51,466 bases of DNA from an uncultured Prevotellaceae bacterium. Its GTDB lineage: Bacteria > Bacteroidota > Bacteroidia > Bacteroidales > Bacteroidaceae. Both the position numbers and the translations under genes were made by a program. Position 1 is the stretch's first letter. Each line of letters starts with the position of its first letter. The stretch is taken from positions 1-51,466 of the forward strand of contig CADAAR010000027.1 in assembly GCA_902785945.1 (NCBI GenBank), in the 5' to 3' direction. Below the pieces are notes generated by a model. That model was not told where the DNA came from. It ran no database searches and saw only the letters and a program-made list of their open reading frames with translations. This document shows, piece after piece, positions 1-8,647 of this stretch.

Positions 1-1
1 G

Positions 2-481
2 ACCACCATTGCCAGCATGAACGGCGAGGCTCAGCTGCAGTTCACCTCGAAGACCAAGGCGCTGATTAAGCAGCTGACGGGTAACGCCCCCACTGACGAC
101 GACAGCGGCGATAATGGCGGAGATAACGGCGGCAATGGCGGCGGCAGCAACTCAGGTGGTGATTCCGGAAATTCCGGCCAGAGCCTGCAGGCTAGCGGCT
201 ATGCCCTGACCATCTCGAAGACGGGCGTTGGCTCGGCCAGCGTCACCAAGAATGGCAATGCCGTGACCTCGGGTGCTTCTCTTGACGAGGACGACGAGGT
301 GGAGATCAGCATCACGCCTGCTGAGGGACAGGTGCCGAACGCAACCATCAATGGCTCGGAAATCGAGCTGACTGAGAGCAGTGGCGTTTACTCTGGTAGC
401 TTCGCTATGCCTGGTCAGGCCTCGACCCTGATCATCAACACCGGCGAAGGCGAAGACGATGATTATGATCCCAACGCCTAA
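2..481 (+). CDS. HU-HIG family protein, C-terminal part (5' end outside window)
   Basis: The reading frame is open from the first bases, so the gene starts upstream of the window. What remains is the end of the HU-like part (about 30 residues), a low-complexity linker rich in Asp, Gly, Asn and Ser (about residues 26-55 counted from the Met at base 17), and a compact Ig-like C-terminal domain beginning GYALTISKTGVGSASV and ending near ASTLIINTGEGEDDD. The same C-terminal domain, about 85 % identical by eye, is in the gene at 29916-30770, which also shows the full N-terminal HU-like domain; that is the basis for the call. HU-HIG proteins are known as HU domains fused to Ig-like or glycine-rich tails; their job is not established. 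It is followed by a heptamer array, a hairpin repeat and a broken smalltalk gene. Confidence 0.75.
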   Translation, partial: TTIASMNGEAQLQFTSKTKALIKQLTGNAPTDDDSGDNGGDNGGNGGGSNSGGDSGNSGQSLQASGYALTISKTGVGSASVTKNGNAVTSGASLDEDDEVEISITPAEGQVPNATINGSEIELTESSGVYSGSFAMPGQASTLIINTGEGEDDDYDPNA

Positions 482-483
482 GC

Positions 484-516
484 GAGTGAAGAGTGAAGAG
501 TGAAGAGTGAAGAATC
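484..516 (+). repeat. Heptamer tandem repeat (AGAGTGA)n
   Basis: About four tandem copies of a 7-base unit (GAGTGAA) begin just after the HU-HIG stop codon. Similar 7-base-period arrays recur at several other gene junctions in the window (22169-22199, 24521-24543, 29784-29808, 36066-36084, 40919-40940). Confidence 0.8.
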
Positions 517-518
517 AA

Positions 519-590
519 GTGACACACAGGGGACAGGCACGCACTGATAGATCAAAGATGCTATCATTGGTGCCAGTCCCCATGTGTCAC
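519..590. repeat. REP/BIME-like hairpin repeat, copy 1 (full)
   Basis: Imperfect inverted repeat. The outer arms are GTGACACA...TGTGTCAC, then GGGGACAGGCAC pairs with GTGCCAGTCCCC, and inside lies a second hairpin GATAG...CTATC. The 57-base core (528-584) recurs exactly, inverted, at 51375-51431 and as a half copy at 29953-29997. The GGGGACAGGCAC arm resembles REP sequences that accompany RAYT transposases; no such transposase is in the window. Confidence 0.85.
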
Positions 591-617
591 TCCGACGCCA
601 ACTAACATTCAAACGGA

Positions 618-708
618 TGAGATTGGGGTGAAGGTGATAGTAGCCGCGCTCACGGCCTTCCTGACGGCCATCACGACCACAAGCTGCATGGGCTACGGCC
701 CCTTCTAA
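618..708 (+). pseudogene. Broken smalltalk small-protein gene (copy 1)
   Basis: The frame encodes VKVIVAALTAFLTAITTTSC followed by MGYGPF and a stop, matching the intact gene at 29799-29912 nearly residue for residue. Comparison with the intact copy shows 24 bases missing immediately before base 618, including the ATG and the first four codons after it. The flanking bases on both sides are otherwise the same in the two copies. Translation could only begin at an alternative GTG (628), giving 26 residues. The hydrophobic core followed by a Cys is like the NCBI 'smalltalk protein' family; function unknown. Confidence 0.65.
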
Positions 709-739
709 AAATTCCCTCGCAGATCTGCGAGGGAATTTT
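708..739. terminator. Bidirectional terminator
   Basis: A perfect 32-base palindrome (AAAATTCCCTCGCAG and its complement) with A and T ends. It lies between the broken smalltalk gene on the plus strand and the convergent thioredoxin-like gene on the minus strand. Confidence 0.85.
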
Positions 740-775
740 ATATAGAAGACTTTCTTAAGGAGTGGGCGAGTGATT

Positions 776-2443
776 TTATTTCAGTTTCTCCTTCAGTTGA
801 CGTAATTCCGTATCTATATTGTAGAAACCGTTGAGCCGGAGGTCGTCGCGCACACGACGGCACTCGGGCGTGATAGTTTCGTAATGCGGAATGCCGTTGA
901 AGTGGAAGAGCTCCTGCAGACGGGTGAAGTCGGCGTTGGTCACGCAGATGGTTTCTTCGTCGGCCAGCCACTCCGCTACATATTTCTTATAGGCATCGCT
1001 GCCCTCAGTGGTCCGTTCGCCAGCGATGAAGACAAGCTTTACATCGTCGCGCTGGGCAATCTGGGCACGTGTCTGCTTGCTGTTCTCGATGGCAGAGCGA
1101 CAAGGGCCGCAGCCCATTCCCCAGAAGTCGATGATGAGGAAACGGCCAGGATATTTCTGCGTGAGCTGACGTATTAGGTCGGCTATCGGTGCATCGGGCA
1201 ATGGCGTGGAGAGGTCTTTCTGTGCCATTTTGTAGGCATAGAACGCCTCAGCCTTCTGATGGATATAGGGGTCGGTGAAGGTGGCGAGATACACGGGATA
1301 CATCTTACTAAGGGAGATATTCTCCTCTATCTCTTCTTGACGCTCTGCTTCCGTCTTGGTGGTATCGGCGAGGATGCTGGGATTCAGGTCTTCATTAATT
1401 CGCCACAAGTTGAAATCATTGATATATCTTTTATAGTTGCAATGTTGTGCCATTATGTTGTCATGGTCAGTACCCATCAATTTACACAGGGAAGACTGGT
1501 AACTTCTAAGTCCCTTGATGACGTTGCTTGCATTGTTTTCAATGATGCCTTTCTCATTCGTCATACCTTCTTGTCGACGTTGCATTGCCGGTCTGGCAAA
1601 CTGGATGCGATTGAGCAGGATGGAATATTGGTTGTTGGCGAGCAGCAGCGGATTGTCGAAGTCGACACGGTGCAGGGTTTCGTAGTTCTTTTCCTCGAAG
1701 ATAGCGTCATTCTCCGCGCTGTCAACAATCTCGATACGGTATCCGCCATCATCCATCTTTACAAATTTCCTGACGGCATCCTGCCGATACATCATATAGT
1801 CCATCCATGCATAGGCGAAATTGACCTGTAAATCGGCCATGGCCAGTTCTTTCTCCAACGGCGTGAAGTGATACTGACGACTTACTGACTTCAGACGGTG
1901 TTTCATGTCCTTCCACAGCTTCTCAGCCTTTTTTCTGGCCTCGGCGATAGTGGCTTGGTACATGTGGAGCGGGTGGGCCAGATCGCTGAATATGTCGGTG
2001 TTGCGGAGCCAGTTCTGCACGTCGCGGCTGCTGCCGTTGTTATAGTAGCACTGATACTGACCGTTCTCGTCGCGCTTTACGGTGATGTCGATGGTTTCGC
2101 CAGGACGGGCGAAGAATGGTATCACTTTGAAGCCATTATTCGACTCTCTACTAAAGAATTCCTGCTGAACAGGATAGCTGGCCTGGAACTTCTTGCAGAA
2201 GGTGCCGTCGGGCGCAATGTCGAGCACCAGCGTGGTAGCATCGCTGGAGAAGATATCCTCGAAGTAGCACTCCATCGAGTTGAAGCCGAAGAGCTCCGGA
2301 GTGTAGCCCTCGATACGGCCTTTGACGGTGATGGTGTCGGTACGGAACCAATCCTGCGGAACGGTATAGCGATTGGCAGCTTCCAGCTCTTGCGTCGTCA
2401 GTACGACGAGAGCCAACAGAATAGTAGATAATAGTTTCTTCAT
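776..2443 (-). CDS. Secreted thioredoxin-like (TlpA/ResA-type) protein
   Basis: A protein of about 555 residues. It has an N-terminal signal peptide (MKKLLSTILLALVVLTT..., cut after about residue 22), a long middle part of no clear family, and a C-terminal thioredoxin fold carrying the redox motif in FWGMGCGPCR (CGPC). This layout is common in Bacteroidales exported TlpA-like proteins, which keep or reduce disulfides in the periplasm; the substrate is unknown. I place the start at the ATG at 2443 because it begins a good signal peptide; a GTG two codons earlier is less likely. A promoter-like TATCTTTG is at 2471-2478 and a 15-base inverted repeat lies just upstream of it. The gene is convergent with the HU-HIG/smalltalk genes and stands alone. 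Confidence 0.75.
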   Translation of the reverse strand: MKKLLSTILLALVVLTTQELEAANRYTVPQDWFRTDTITVKGRIEGYTPELFGFNSMECYFEDIFSSDATTLVLDIAPDGTFCKKFQASYPVQQEFFSRESNNGFKVIPFFARPGETIDITVKRDENGQYQCYYNNGSSRDVQNWLRNTDIFSDLAHPLHMYQATIAEARKKAEKLWKDMKHRLKSVSRQYHFTPLEKELAMADLQVNFAYAWMDYMMYRQDAVRKFVKMDDGGYRIEIVDSAENDAIFEEKNYETLHRVDFDNPLLLANNQYSILLNRIQFARPAMQRRQEGMTNEKGIIENNASNVIKGLRSYQSSLCKLMGTDHDNIMAQHCNYKRYINDFNLWRINEDLNPSILADTTKTEAERQEEIEENISLSKMYPVYLATFTDPYIHQKAEAFYAYKMAQKDLSTPLPDAPIADLIRQLTQKYPGRFLIIDFWGMGCGPCRSAIENSKQTRAQIAQRDDVKLVFIAGERTTEGSDAYKKYVAEWLADEETICVTNADFTRLQELFHFNGIPHYETITPECRRVRDDLRLNGFYNIDTELRQLKEKLK

Positions 2444-2470
2444 TTGCACTATGTTATGGTTTCATGGTCA

Positions 2471-2478
2471 CAAAGATA
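2471..2478 (-). promoter_or_regulatory. Probable -7 promoter element of the thioredoxin-like gene
   Basis: TATCTTTG on the minus strand, 28 bases before the chosen ATG. The -33 position is not a good match, so this is the weaker kind of call. Confidence 0.4.
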
Positions 2479-2480
2479 AC

Positions 2481-2529
2481 AATTATCGTACAGATAGAGA
2501 AATATTATTCCCACATCTGTACGATAATT
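2481..2529. repeat. 15-base perfect inverted repeat between htpG and the thioredoxin-like gene
   Basis: AATTATCGTACAGAT at 2481-2495 is the exact complement of 2515-2529, with a 19-base spacer. It lies directly upstream of the -7 element at 2471-2478 and downstream of htpG. No T run follows on the htpG side, so an operator is as likely as a terminator. Confidence 0.7.
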
Positions 2530-2569
2530 AATGATTATTGTGTTTTTTCTTCGTTATTTCACGCGTTCC

Positions 2570-4630
2570 TTATTTGATAAGGTCGACGGAGCGCTTGAGG
2601 AAGCGGTCGAGGGCCTCGCCCTTCAGCATGCCGTTCTGGAGCAGAGCCAGGTCGATGAGCTGGTGGACAACGGAGTTCGACTTGGCGTAGTCGGCAATGA
2701 TGGCGGTCTTCTTGTCCTTCTCGGCCTGAACGGCTTTCTCGGCCTCGGCCTTCTGGTCTTTGTCTTCCTGAGTCAGTTCGTCGTACTTCTTCTTCTCCTG
2801 CGCAGCGCGGATGGCAGCCAGACGGGCCTCCTGGCCTTTGAGCTCTGCAAGGATGGGCTTGAGAGCCTCGGCAGTGGCAGTCTCGCTCTCGTCGAGCACA
2901 CGCTTTACCAGCGGATGGTCAGAATTCAATACGAGGTTGAACGAGTCGGGCATCTGGCCGTAGAAGCCCATGCCTGCCTGGAACTTGCTCATGTCCTTCA
3001 TACGACGCATGTATTCGTTCTGCGTGATGACCACCGGACGGGCCTCGGCGCCGAGGGCATCGACCTGTACCATGAACTCGGTCTTGTCGAGCTTAGGCAG
3101 CTGCGTGCGGAATACGGCTGACAAATTGTCACTCTGCTCGTCGCTGAGGTTAGACTTGGGTGCATCGCTCTTTACGATCAAGCGGTCGATGATATCGCTG
3201 TCGACACGGGTGAAGCGGCTCTTCTCGAACTTCTGCTCCAAAGTCTGGATAGTAGGCACATCGAGCTGGCCGTCGAGCAGCAGCACGGAGTAGCCCTTGT
3301 CCTGAGCAGCCTTGATATAAGAGTACTGCTCTTCCTTATCGGTGGCGTAGAGGTAGACGAGCTGGTCGTCCTTATCCTTCTGGTTGGCCTCGATAAGGGT
3401 CTTGTATTCGTCGAAGGTGAAGTATTTGCCCTCCGTATCTTTCATCAGGGCGAACTCCTTGGCGCGATCGTAAAAGCCTTCCTCGGCCAGGATGCCGTAG
3501 TTGATGAAGAGCTTCAGGTCGTCCCACTTCTCTTCGTACTCCTTGCGGTTCTCAGAGAAGATGGCCTTCAGGCGGTCGGCTACTTTCTTGGTGATATAGG
3601 TAGAGATCTTCTTCACCTCGCGGTCGCTCTGGAGATAGCTGCGGCTGACGTTCAGAGGAATATCGGGTGAGTCGATCACACCGTGGAGCAGGGTGAGGAA
3701 CTCTGGCACGATGCCTTCTACCTGGTCGGTTACAAACACCTGATTGCAGTAGAGTTGGATCTTGTTTTTCTGCAGCTCGATATTCGACTTGATCTTCGGA
3801 AAATAGAGGATACCCGTGAGGTTGAAGGGATAGTCGACGTTGAGGTGAATCCAGAACAGCGGCTCGTCGCTCATGGGGTAGAGGGTGCGATAGAACGACT
3901 TGTAGTCCTCGTCCTTGAGTGTTGAGGGTGCCTTGGTCCACAGCGGCTCTACATTATTAATAATGTTATCCTCGGCGGTATCCACCATCTTGCTTTCTTC
4001 CTTCGACCACTCCTGTTTTTTACCGAAGGCCACGGGCACTGCCATGAACTTGCAGTACTTCTGGAGCAGCCCCTCGAGCTTATACTTGTCGAGGAACTCC
4101 TTGCAGTCGTCGTCGATGTAAAGAATGATGTCGGAACCGTGGTCGGCACGCTCGGCATCGTCGATCTCGTAGGCGGGTGAGCCGTCGCAGCTCCACTTTA
4201 CGGCCTTTGAGCCTTCTTTGTAGCTCTTGGTGATGATCTCCACCTTCTTCGATACCATGAACGAAGAGTAGAAGCCGAGACCGAAGTGGCCGATGATGTT
4301 GTTGGCATTATCCTTGTACTTCTCGAGGAAGTCGCTGACGCCCGAGAAGGCAATCTGGTTGATGTACTTGTCGATTTCTTCCTCGGTCATGCCGATACCG
4401 TGGTCGCTGATGGTGATGGTGCCCTTGTCGGCATCGAAGCTGACACGAACGGTGAGGTCGCCCAGGTCGTCCTTATATTCGCCCTGCGCTGCCAGCGTTT
4501 TCATTTTCTGCGTGGCATCGACCGCATTTGAAACCATTTCACGGAGGAAGATCTCGTGATCACTATAAAGAAACTTCTTGATGACTGGAAAAATGTTCTC
4601 AGTCGTTACGCCAATATTACCTTTTTGCAT
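2570..4630 (-). CDS. htpG: Molecular chaperone HtpG (Hsp90 family)
   Basis: A full-length bacterial Hsp90 of 686 residues. The N-terminal GHKL ATP-binding domain shows Glu31, Asn35 and Asp38 in REMVSNAVDATQKM, the DHGIGM loop near residue 80, and GHFGLGFYSSFM near residue 120. The middle domain has the conserved ISRSYLQSD-like segment (NVSRSYLQSDREVKK), and the C-terminal dimerisation domain holds a charged stretch (about 600-640). It acts in the cytoplasm as an ATP-driven dimeric clamp on client proteins. It is a single gene; I see no convincing consensus promoter directly upstream, which would fit stress control, but that is inference. Confidence 0.97.
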   Translation of the reverse strand: MQKGNIGVTTENIFPVIKKFLYSDHEIFLREMVSNAVDATQKMKTLAAQGEYKDDLGDLTVRVSFDADKGTITISDHGIGMTEEEIDKYINQIAFSGVSDFLEKYKDNANNIIGHFGLGFYSSFMVSKKVEIITKSYKEGSKAVKWSCDGSPAYEIDDAERADHGSDIILYIDDDCKEFLDKYKLEGLLQKYCKFMAVPVAFGKKQEWSKEESKMVDTAEDNIINNVEPLWTKAPSTLKDEDYKSFYRTLYPMSDEPLFWIHLNVDYPFNLTGILYFPKIKSNIELQKNKIQLYCNQVFVTDQVEGIVPEFLTLLHGVIDSPDIPLNVSRSYLQSDREVKKISTYITKKVADRLKAIFSENRKEYEEKWDDLKLFINYGILAEEGFYDRAKEFALMKDTEGKYFTFDEYKTLIEANQKDKDDQLVYLYATDKEEQYSYIKAAQDKGYSVLLLDGQLDVPTIQTLEQKFEKSRFTRVDSDIIDRLIVKSDAPKSNLSDEQSDNLSAVFRTQLPKLDKTEFMVQVDALGAEARPVVITQNEYMRRMKDMSKFQAGMGFYGQMPDSFNLVLNSDHPLVKRVLDESETATAEALKPILAELKGQEARLAAIRAAQEKKKYDELTQEDKDQKAEAEKAVQAEKDKKTAIIADYAKSNSVVHQLIDLALLQNGMLKGEALDRFLKRSVDLIK

Positions 4631-4689
4631 AATCTTTTGTTTTTATAATTGCTTTTGCCAGAAATCAAGCAAATACCGTGCCAAAACAA

Positions 4690-4729
4690 AAAAAATGAGC
4701 GGCATCTGCCATTGGGCAGACACCGCTCT
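4690..4729 (-). terminator. Rho-independent terminator of the CE1-type esterase
   Basis: GAGCGGTGTCTGCC pairs with GGCAGATGCCGCTC on the minus strand (4697-4729) and is followed by a run of nine T residues. It lies just after the esterase stop at 4764. Confidence 0.9.
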
Positions 4730-4763
4730 CGCATAAACAGTATATTAGTATGTGGTAATTTCC

Positions 4764-6065
4764 TTACTTGAACATGAGCTGAGCGAACTCGAAGAGGCTG
4801 CGACGCCAGGTGTGCCACTCATGTGCGGTGCCAGGCGACTCATAACCTACGGCGTTCATGCCGAGCTGCTCCTTGATGTTCTTGGCGGCATCGACGCAAC
4901 CCATATTCTCCTTGCCACCACCGCTCATGAAGAGCAGCTTCACGTTCTTAGCAAAACCTTCTGAACCCTTCACCTGGTCGACGTTCCATGCGCCGCTGCT
5001 GAATGAGCCTACGTAAGCGAACTTATCGGGATTGGCAAGTGTGATTTCACGAGCCTGCATGCCACCCATTGACAGACCGGCATAAGCGCGGTGCTGAGGA
5101 TCGGCAATCACACGGTAGTTCTTCTCGACCATCGGGATGATATCGTTGAAGAGCACATTCTTGAAGCCCTCGGAGAAACCACCGAAGCCACCGAAACCGC
5201 CACGACGCTGACCGCCCTGTCCGGGCGCACCCTGTGGACGCTGACCGCCCTGAGGACGCTGACCACCCTGAGGCATGCCCTGTGGACGCTGTCCCTGAGG
5301 AGCACCCTGAGCGCCTTGCGGACGCGGACCACCGAAGCCACCGAAACCACCCTGCTCACCAGGACGGCTGGTGTTCAGACCATTGTCCATCACGATGATG
5401 CAAGGAACGGCCTTACCCTCGGCAATCAGGTTGTCCATAATCTGAGCGGTGTGACCCTGCTCGGCCCAGCCGTACTCGTTCTCGCCCATACCGTGCTGCA
5501 GATACAGAACGGGGAATTTCTTGGTGGGATTGGTGAAATACTCATGAGGCAGATAGACGTGGCAACGACGCATCTTCTCGGTGTAGGTAGACCAGTAGAA
5601 TACCTCGCTGACAGAGCCCTGCGGCACATTCTTCACCTGCCAGAAATCCTGGTCGGCAGAAGGCACCTCGATACCGCTGCCCCAACGGCTTGCGCCATAG
5701 TAATAAAGGCTATTAGGATCGGGCACGCTGGCACCGTCGATATTGAGCTGATAGTAGTGGAAACCTTCGTCCTGAGGTTCTGAGGTACCGGTCCAGACGC
5801 CGTTCTCGTCCTTGGTCATCTCGTAGATCTTACCAGCGATGTCGAGACCAACGAACTTGGCCTGAGGTGCTGAGATCTGTGCACGTACCTGACGCTTTGA
5901 GTTAACGGCGGGGAACTGCTTGTTGTCCTGATTGCTTGAAGCGGGCTTGAAGTCCTCAACCTCTGCCTGTACAGAAGGCACAATGGGGTTCTGTCTGGGT
6001 GCTCCGAACTGAGCGAATGCTGTCATGCTTGTGAAAGCCAGCATTGTAAGAATCATTTTTTTCAT
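4764..6065 (-). CDS. Secreted esterase, CE1 / enterochelin-esterase-like, with Pro-Gln-Gly insert
   Basis: A 433-residue protein with a signal peptide (MKKMILTMLAFTSMTAFAQ). An N-terminal Ig-like domain (about 50-150, as in esterases with a CBM48-like module) precedes an alpha/beta-hydrolase domain. The nucleophile Ser is in AGLSMGGMQA, and the catalytic His is probably in GTAHEWHTW near the end. Related proteins cleave feruloyl or acetyl esters on plant xylan. Between about residues 235 and 295 the hydrolase domain is interrupted by a low-complexity insert of repeated GQRPQG units and Gly-Phe motifs, which is unusual. It has its own terminator downstream and stands alone. A second, shorter CE1-like esterase is at 27188-28114. 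Confidence 0.8.
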   Translation of the reverse strand: MKKMILTMLAFTSMTAFAQFGAPRQNPIVPSVQAEVEDFKPASSNQDNKQFPAVNSKRQVRAQISAPQAKFVGLDIAGKIYEMTKDENGVWTGTSEPQDEGFHYYQLNIDGASVPDPNSLYYYGASRWGSGIEVPSADQDFWQVKNVPQGSVSEVFYWSTYTEKMRRCHVYLPHEYFTNPTKKFPVLYLQHGMGENEYGWAEQGHTAQIMDNLIAEGKAVPCIIVMDNGLNTSRPGEQGGFGGFGGPRPQGAQGAPQGQRPQGMPQGGQRPQGGQRPQGAPGQGGQRRGGFGGFGGFSEGFKNVLFNDIIPMVEKNYRVIADPQHRAYAGLSMGGMQAREITLANPDKFAYVGSFSSGAWNVDQVKGSEGFAKNVKLLFMSGGGKENMGCVDAAKNIKEQLGMNAVGYESPGTAHEWHTWRRSLFEFAQLMFK

Positions 6066-6125
6066 AAGTTGATTTTAATAAGTTGAAAATATTAAGTTGA
6101 TAATCATTCCTACACTAATAACGAT

Positions 6126-6163
6126 TTGACGCAGTTTTTACCCGAAAGTAAAAACTGCGTCAA
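6126..6163. terminator. Terminator of the malic enzyme gene
   Basis: TTGACGCAGTTTTTAC and its exact complement surround a 6-base loop. The hairpin is 28 bases after the maeB stop on the minus strand and lies in the leader of the esterase gene. Confidence 0.7.
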
Positions 6164-6191
6164 GAGAGTTAAGATATATTAACAATAAATC

Positions 6192-8495
6192 TTATTTTCC
6201 GAGGGCGGAGAGCTTGTTCTTGATCTTATCGACGTAGGCATCGATGGTGGCTACAGCCACAATGTTCACCACGTCGCGAACCGAGGCACCGAAGTCGATG
6301 AAGTGGATGGCCTTGTTCAGTCCCATCTGGATCGGGCCGATGATTTCGGCGTCGGAACCCAGCATCTGCAGCATCTTGTAAGAGGAGCGGGCAGAGGTGA
6401 GGTTGGGGAAGATGAGGGTATTGACCTTCTTGCCCTTGAGTCGGGTGAAGGGATATTGCTCGTCGCGCAACTCGTTGTCGAGGGCGCAGTCCAACTGCAT
6501 CTCACCGTCGATAGGCAGGTCGGGATACATTTCCTGCATCTGCTCTACGGCACGCTTTACTTTCTTGGCACCCGAGCTGGTGGAAGAGCCGAAGTTTGAG
6601 TGGCTCATCATGCCGATGACCGGTTTCTCGTTGAAGAAGCGTACGGCGGTGGCAGCGAGCTTGGCGATGTCGACGAGCGTGTCGGTATCGGGATTCTCGT
6701 TCACCAGGGTATCAGCGATGTAATAGGTACCCTTGGGCGAATTGATGATATGCATGGCACCGAAGTGCTCGTATTCAGGACGGATACCGATGACCTCGTT
6801 GACAACCTTGATGGTATTCGAGTACTTCGTGTAAAGACCGGTGATGAAGGCGTCGGCCTCGCCCGTCTCAACCATCATCATGCCGAAATAGTTGCGCTCG
6901 AACATCTTATCGTTAGCCTCCTGAAAGGTGTAGCCGTCGCGCTGACGCTTCTCGGTGAGGATGCGGGCGTAGCGCTCACGACGCTCCTGCTCGGAGGGAT
7001 GGCGCAGATTGACAATCTCGATGCCTTCGAGTGAAAGATCAAGACTCTTGGCTAACTTGGTGATAACCTCGTCGTTACCTAACAGCACGGGATAGCAGAT
7101 GCCCTCGGCCTTGGCCTGAACGGCAGCTTTGAGCATTGTGGGGTGAACGGCCTCGGCGAAGACCACGCGCTGCGGATGGGCAGCGGCTGTGGCGTATAGC
7201 TTCTGGGTGAGTTTTGTTTCCTGACCCAAGAGCACGCTCAGCGAGTCTTTGTATTCATCCCAGTCGGTGATAGTCTTTCGTGCCACGCCACTCTCGATGG
7301 CAGCCTTGGCAACGGCAGAGCTGACCTCGGTGATGAGGCGCGGGTCGACGGGCTTCGGAATGAAGTAATCGCGGCCGAAGGTGAGGTTGTTCACATGATA
7401 CACATCGTTGACCACATCGGGCACCGGCTGCTTGGCGAGGTCGGCGATGGCGTGAACGGCTGCGAGTTTCATTTCTTCGTTGATGGCGCTGGCGTGCACG
7501 TCGAGGGCGCCACGGAAGATATAGGGGAAACCAATCACATTGTTAATCTGATTGGGATAGTCGGTACGACCTGTCGACATGAGTATGTCGGGACGGGCGT
7601 CCATCGCATCCTCGTAGGAGATTTCTGGCACGGGGTTGGCGAGGGCGAAGATCACGGGATCCTTGGCCATCGAACGAACCATCTCCTTCGTGAGCACGTT
7701 ACCCTTGGAAAGGCCTACGAACACATCGGCATCCTTCACGGCCTCGGCGAGGGTGTGGATATCGGTGCGCGAGGTGGCAAAGAACTTCTTCTGCTCGTTG
7801 AGGTCCTGACGCTCGGTAGAGATAACGCCCTTGGAGTCGAGCATGACAATGTTCTCTTTCTGAGCACCGATGGCCATATATAGCTTGGTACACGAGATGG
7901 CAGCAGCACCAGCACCGTTGACCACGATCTTCACCTTCTTGATGTCCTTACCGATCACCTCCATCGCATTCTTCAGACCGGCTGCAGAAATGATGGCGGT
8001 GCCGTGCTGGTCGTCGTGCATGACGGGGATGTCGAGGGTCTTCTTCAGACGCTCCTCGATATAGAAACACTCAGGGGCCTTGATGTCCTCGAGGTTAATG
8101 CCACCGAAGGTTGGCGCGATGCGCTCAACGGCCTCGCAGAACTTCTCGGGGTCTTTCTCGGCTACCTCGATGTCGAATACGTCGATGCCACCGTAGATCT
8201 TGAAGAGCAGACCTTTACCTTCCATGACGGGCTTGCCGCTCATGGCACCGATGTCGCCCAGTCCGAGCACAGCGGTACCGTTGGAGATAACAGCAACGAG
8301 GTTGCCCTTATCCGTATACTTATATGCGTTGTTGGGATCTTCTTGAATCTCAAGGCATGGGAACGCCACACCTGGGGAATATGCTAAACTTAAGTCTGTT
8401 TGTGTTCTGTAGGCCTTCGTCGGCTTTACTTCAATCTTACCTGGTCTGCCACTCTGGTGGTATTCGAGAGCTGCCTCTTTTGAAATCTTTACCAT
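6192..8495 (-). CDS. maeB: NADP-dependent malic enzyme fused to phosphotransacetylase-like domain
   Basis: A protein of 767 residues, the usual size of MaeB-type fusions. The N-terminal malic domain (about 15-150) and NAD(P)-binding domain (about 160-400, with [16 protein letters not shown]) decarboxylate malate to pyruvate, giving NADPH. The C-terminal part (about 425-765, from [10 protein letters not shown]) is a phosphate acetyl/butyryltransferase fold, which in these fusions is usually regulatory (acetyl-CoA sensing) rather than catalytic. It is cytoplasmic. A TAATTTTG element lies at 8559-8566 upstream, and a strong hairpin follows. The TetR gene at 8648 is divergent and shares this intergenic region, so it may control maeB, but nothing more supports that. 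Confidence 0.93.
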   Translation of the reverse strand: MVKISKEAALEYHQSGRPGKIEVKPTKAYRTQTDLSLAYSPGVAFPCLEIQEDPNNAYKYTDKGNLVAVISNGTAVLGLGDIGAMSGKPVMEGKGLLFKIYGGIDVFDIEVAEKDPEKFCEAVERIAPTFGGINLEDIKAPECFYIEERLKKTLDIPVMHDDQHGTAIISAAGLKNAMEVIGKDIKKVKIVVNGAGAAAISCTKLYMAIGAQKENIVMLDSKGVISTERQDLNEQKKFFATSRTDIHTLAEAVKDADVFVGLSKGNVLTKEMVRSMAKDPVIFALANPVPEISYEDAMDARPDILMSTGRTDYPNQINNVIGFPYIFRGALDVHASAINEEMKLAAVHAIADLAKQPVPDVVNDVYHVNNLTFGRDYFIPKPVDPRLITEVSSAVAKAAIESGVARKTITDWDEYKDSLSVLLGQETKLTQKLYATAAAHPQRVVFAEAVHPTMLKAAVQAKAEGICYPVLLGNDEVITKLAKSLDLSLEGIEIVNLRHPSEQERRERYARILTEKRQRDGYTFQEANDKMFERNYFGMMMVETGEADAFITGLYTKYSNTIKVVNEVIGIRPEYEHFGAMHIINSPKGTYYIADTLVNENPDTDTLVDIAKLAATAVRFFNEKPVIGMMSHSNFGSSTSSGAKKVKRAVEQMQEMYPDLPIDGEMQLDCALDNELRDEQYPFTRLKGKKVNTLIFPNLTSARSSYKMLQMLGSDAEIIGPIQMGLNKAIHFIDFGASVRDVVNIVAVATIDAYVDKIKNKLSALGK

Positions 8496-8558
8496 TTTTG
8501 TGATGCTATTAATTGTGTATTATTATCCCTTTTAATGAGTATTTTTACAAATCGCCCG

Positions 8559-8566
8559 CAAAATTA
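8559..8566 (-). promoter_or_regulatory. Probable -7 promoter element of maeB
   Basis: TAATTTTG on the minus strand, about 64 bases before the maeB ATG. The -33 region is not a clear match. Confidence 0.4.
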
Positions 8567-8595
8567 CAAAATATTTTTGTGTTTTCGCATATTTT

Positions 8596-8628
8596 TTGGT
8601 ACTTTTCATTCTTTTTTTTGTAACTTTG
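8596..8628 (+). promoter_or_regulatory. Promoter of the TetR-type regulator
   Basis: TTGG at 8596-8599 and TAACTTTG at 8621-8628, 21 bases apart, which is slightly longer than the spacing of 19 seen elsewhere in the window. The ATG is 19 bases downstream. Confidence 0.6.
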
Positions 8629-8647
8629 TCGCCAAAAGTGCAAGAAT

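Noticed and set aside
484-516. Heptamer arrays as a CRISPR array
   Set aside because: The units are 7 bases, without spacers; no cas genes in the window.
5091-5783. 230-codon plus-strand frame over the esterase gene
   Set aside because: It is antisense to the GQRPQG repeats, giving a Thr/Leu-rich repeat protein; a shadow of a well-supported gene.
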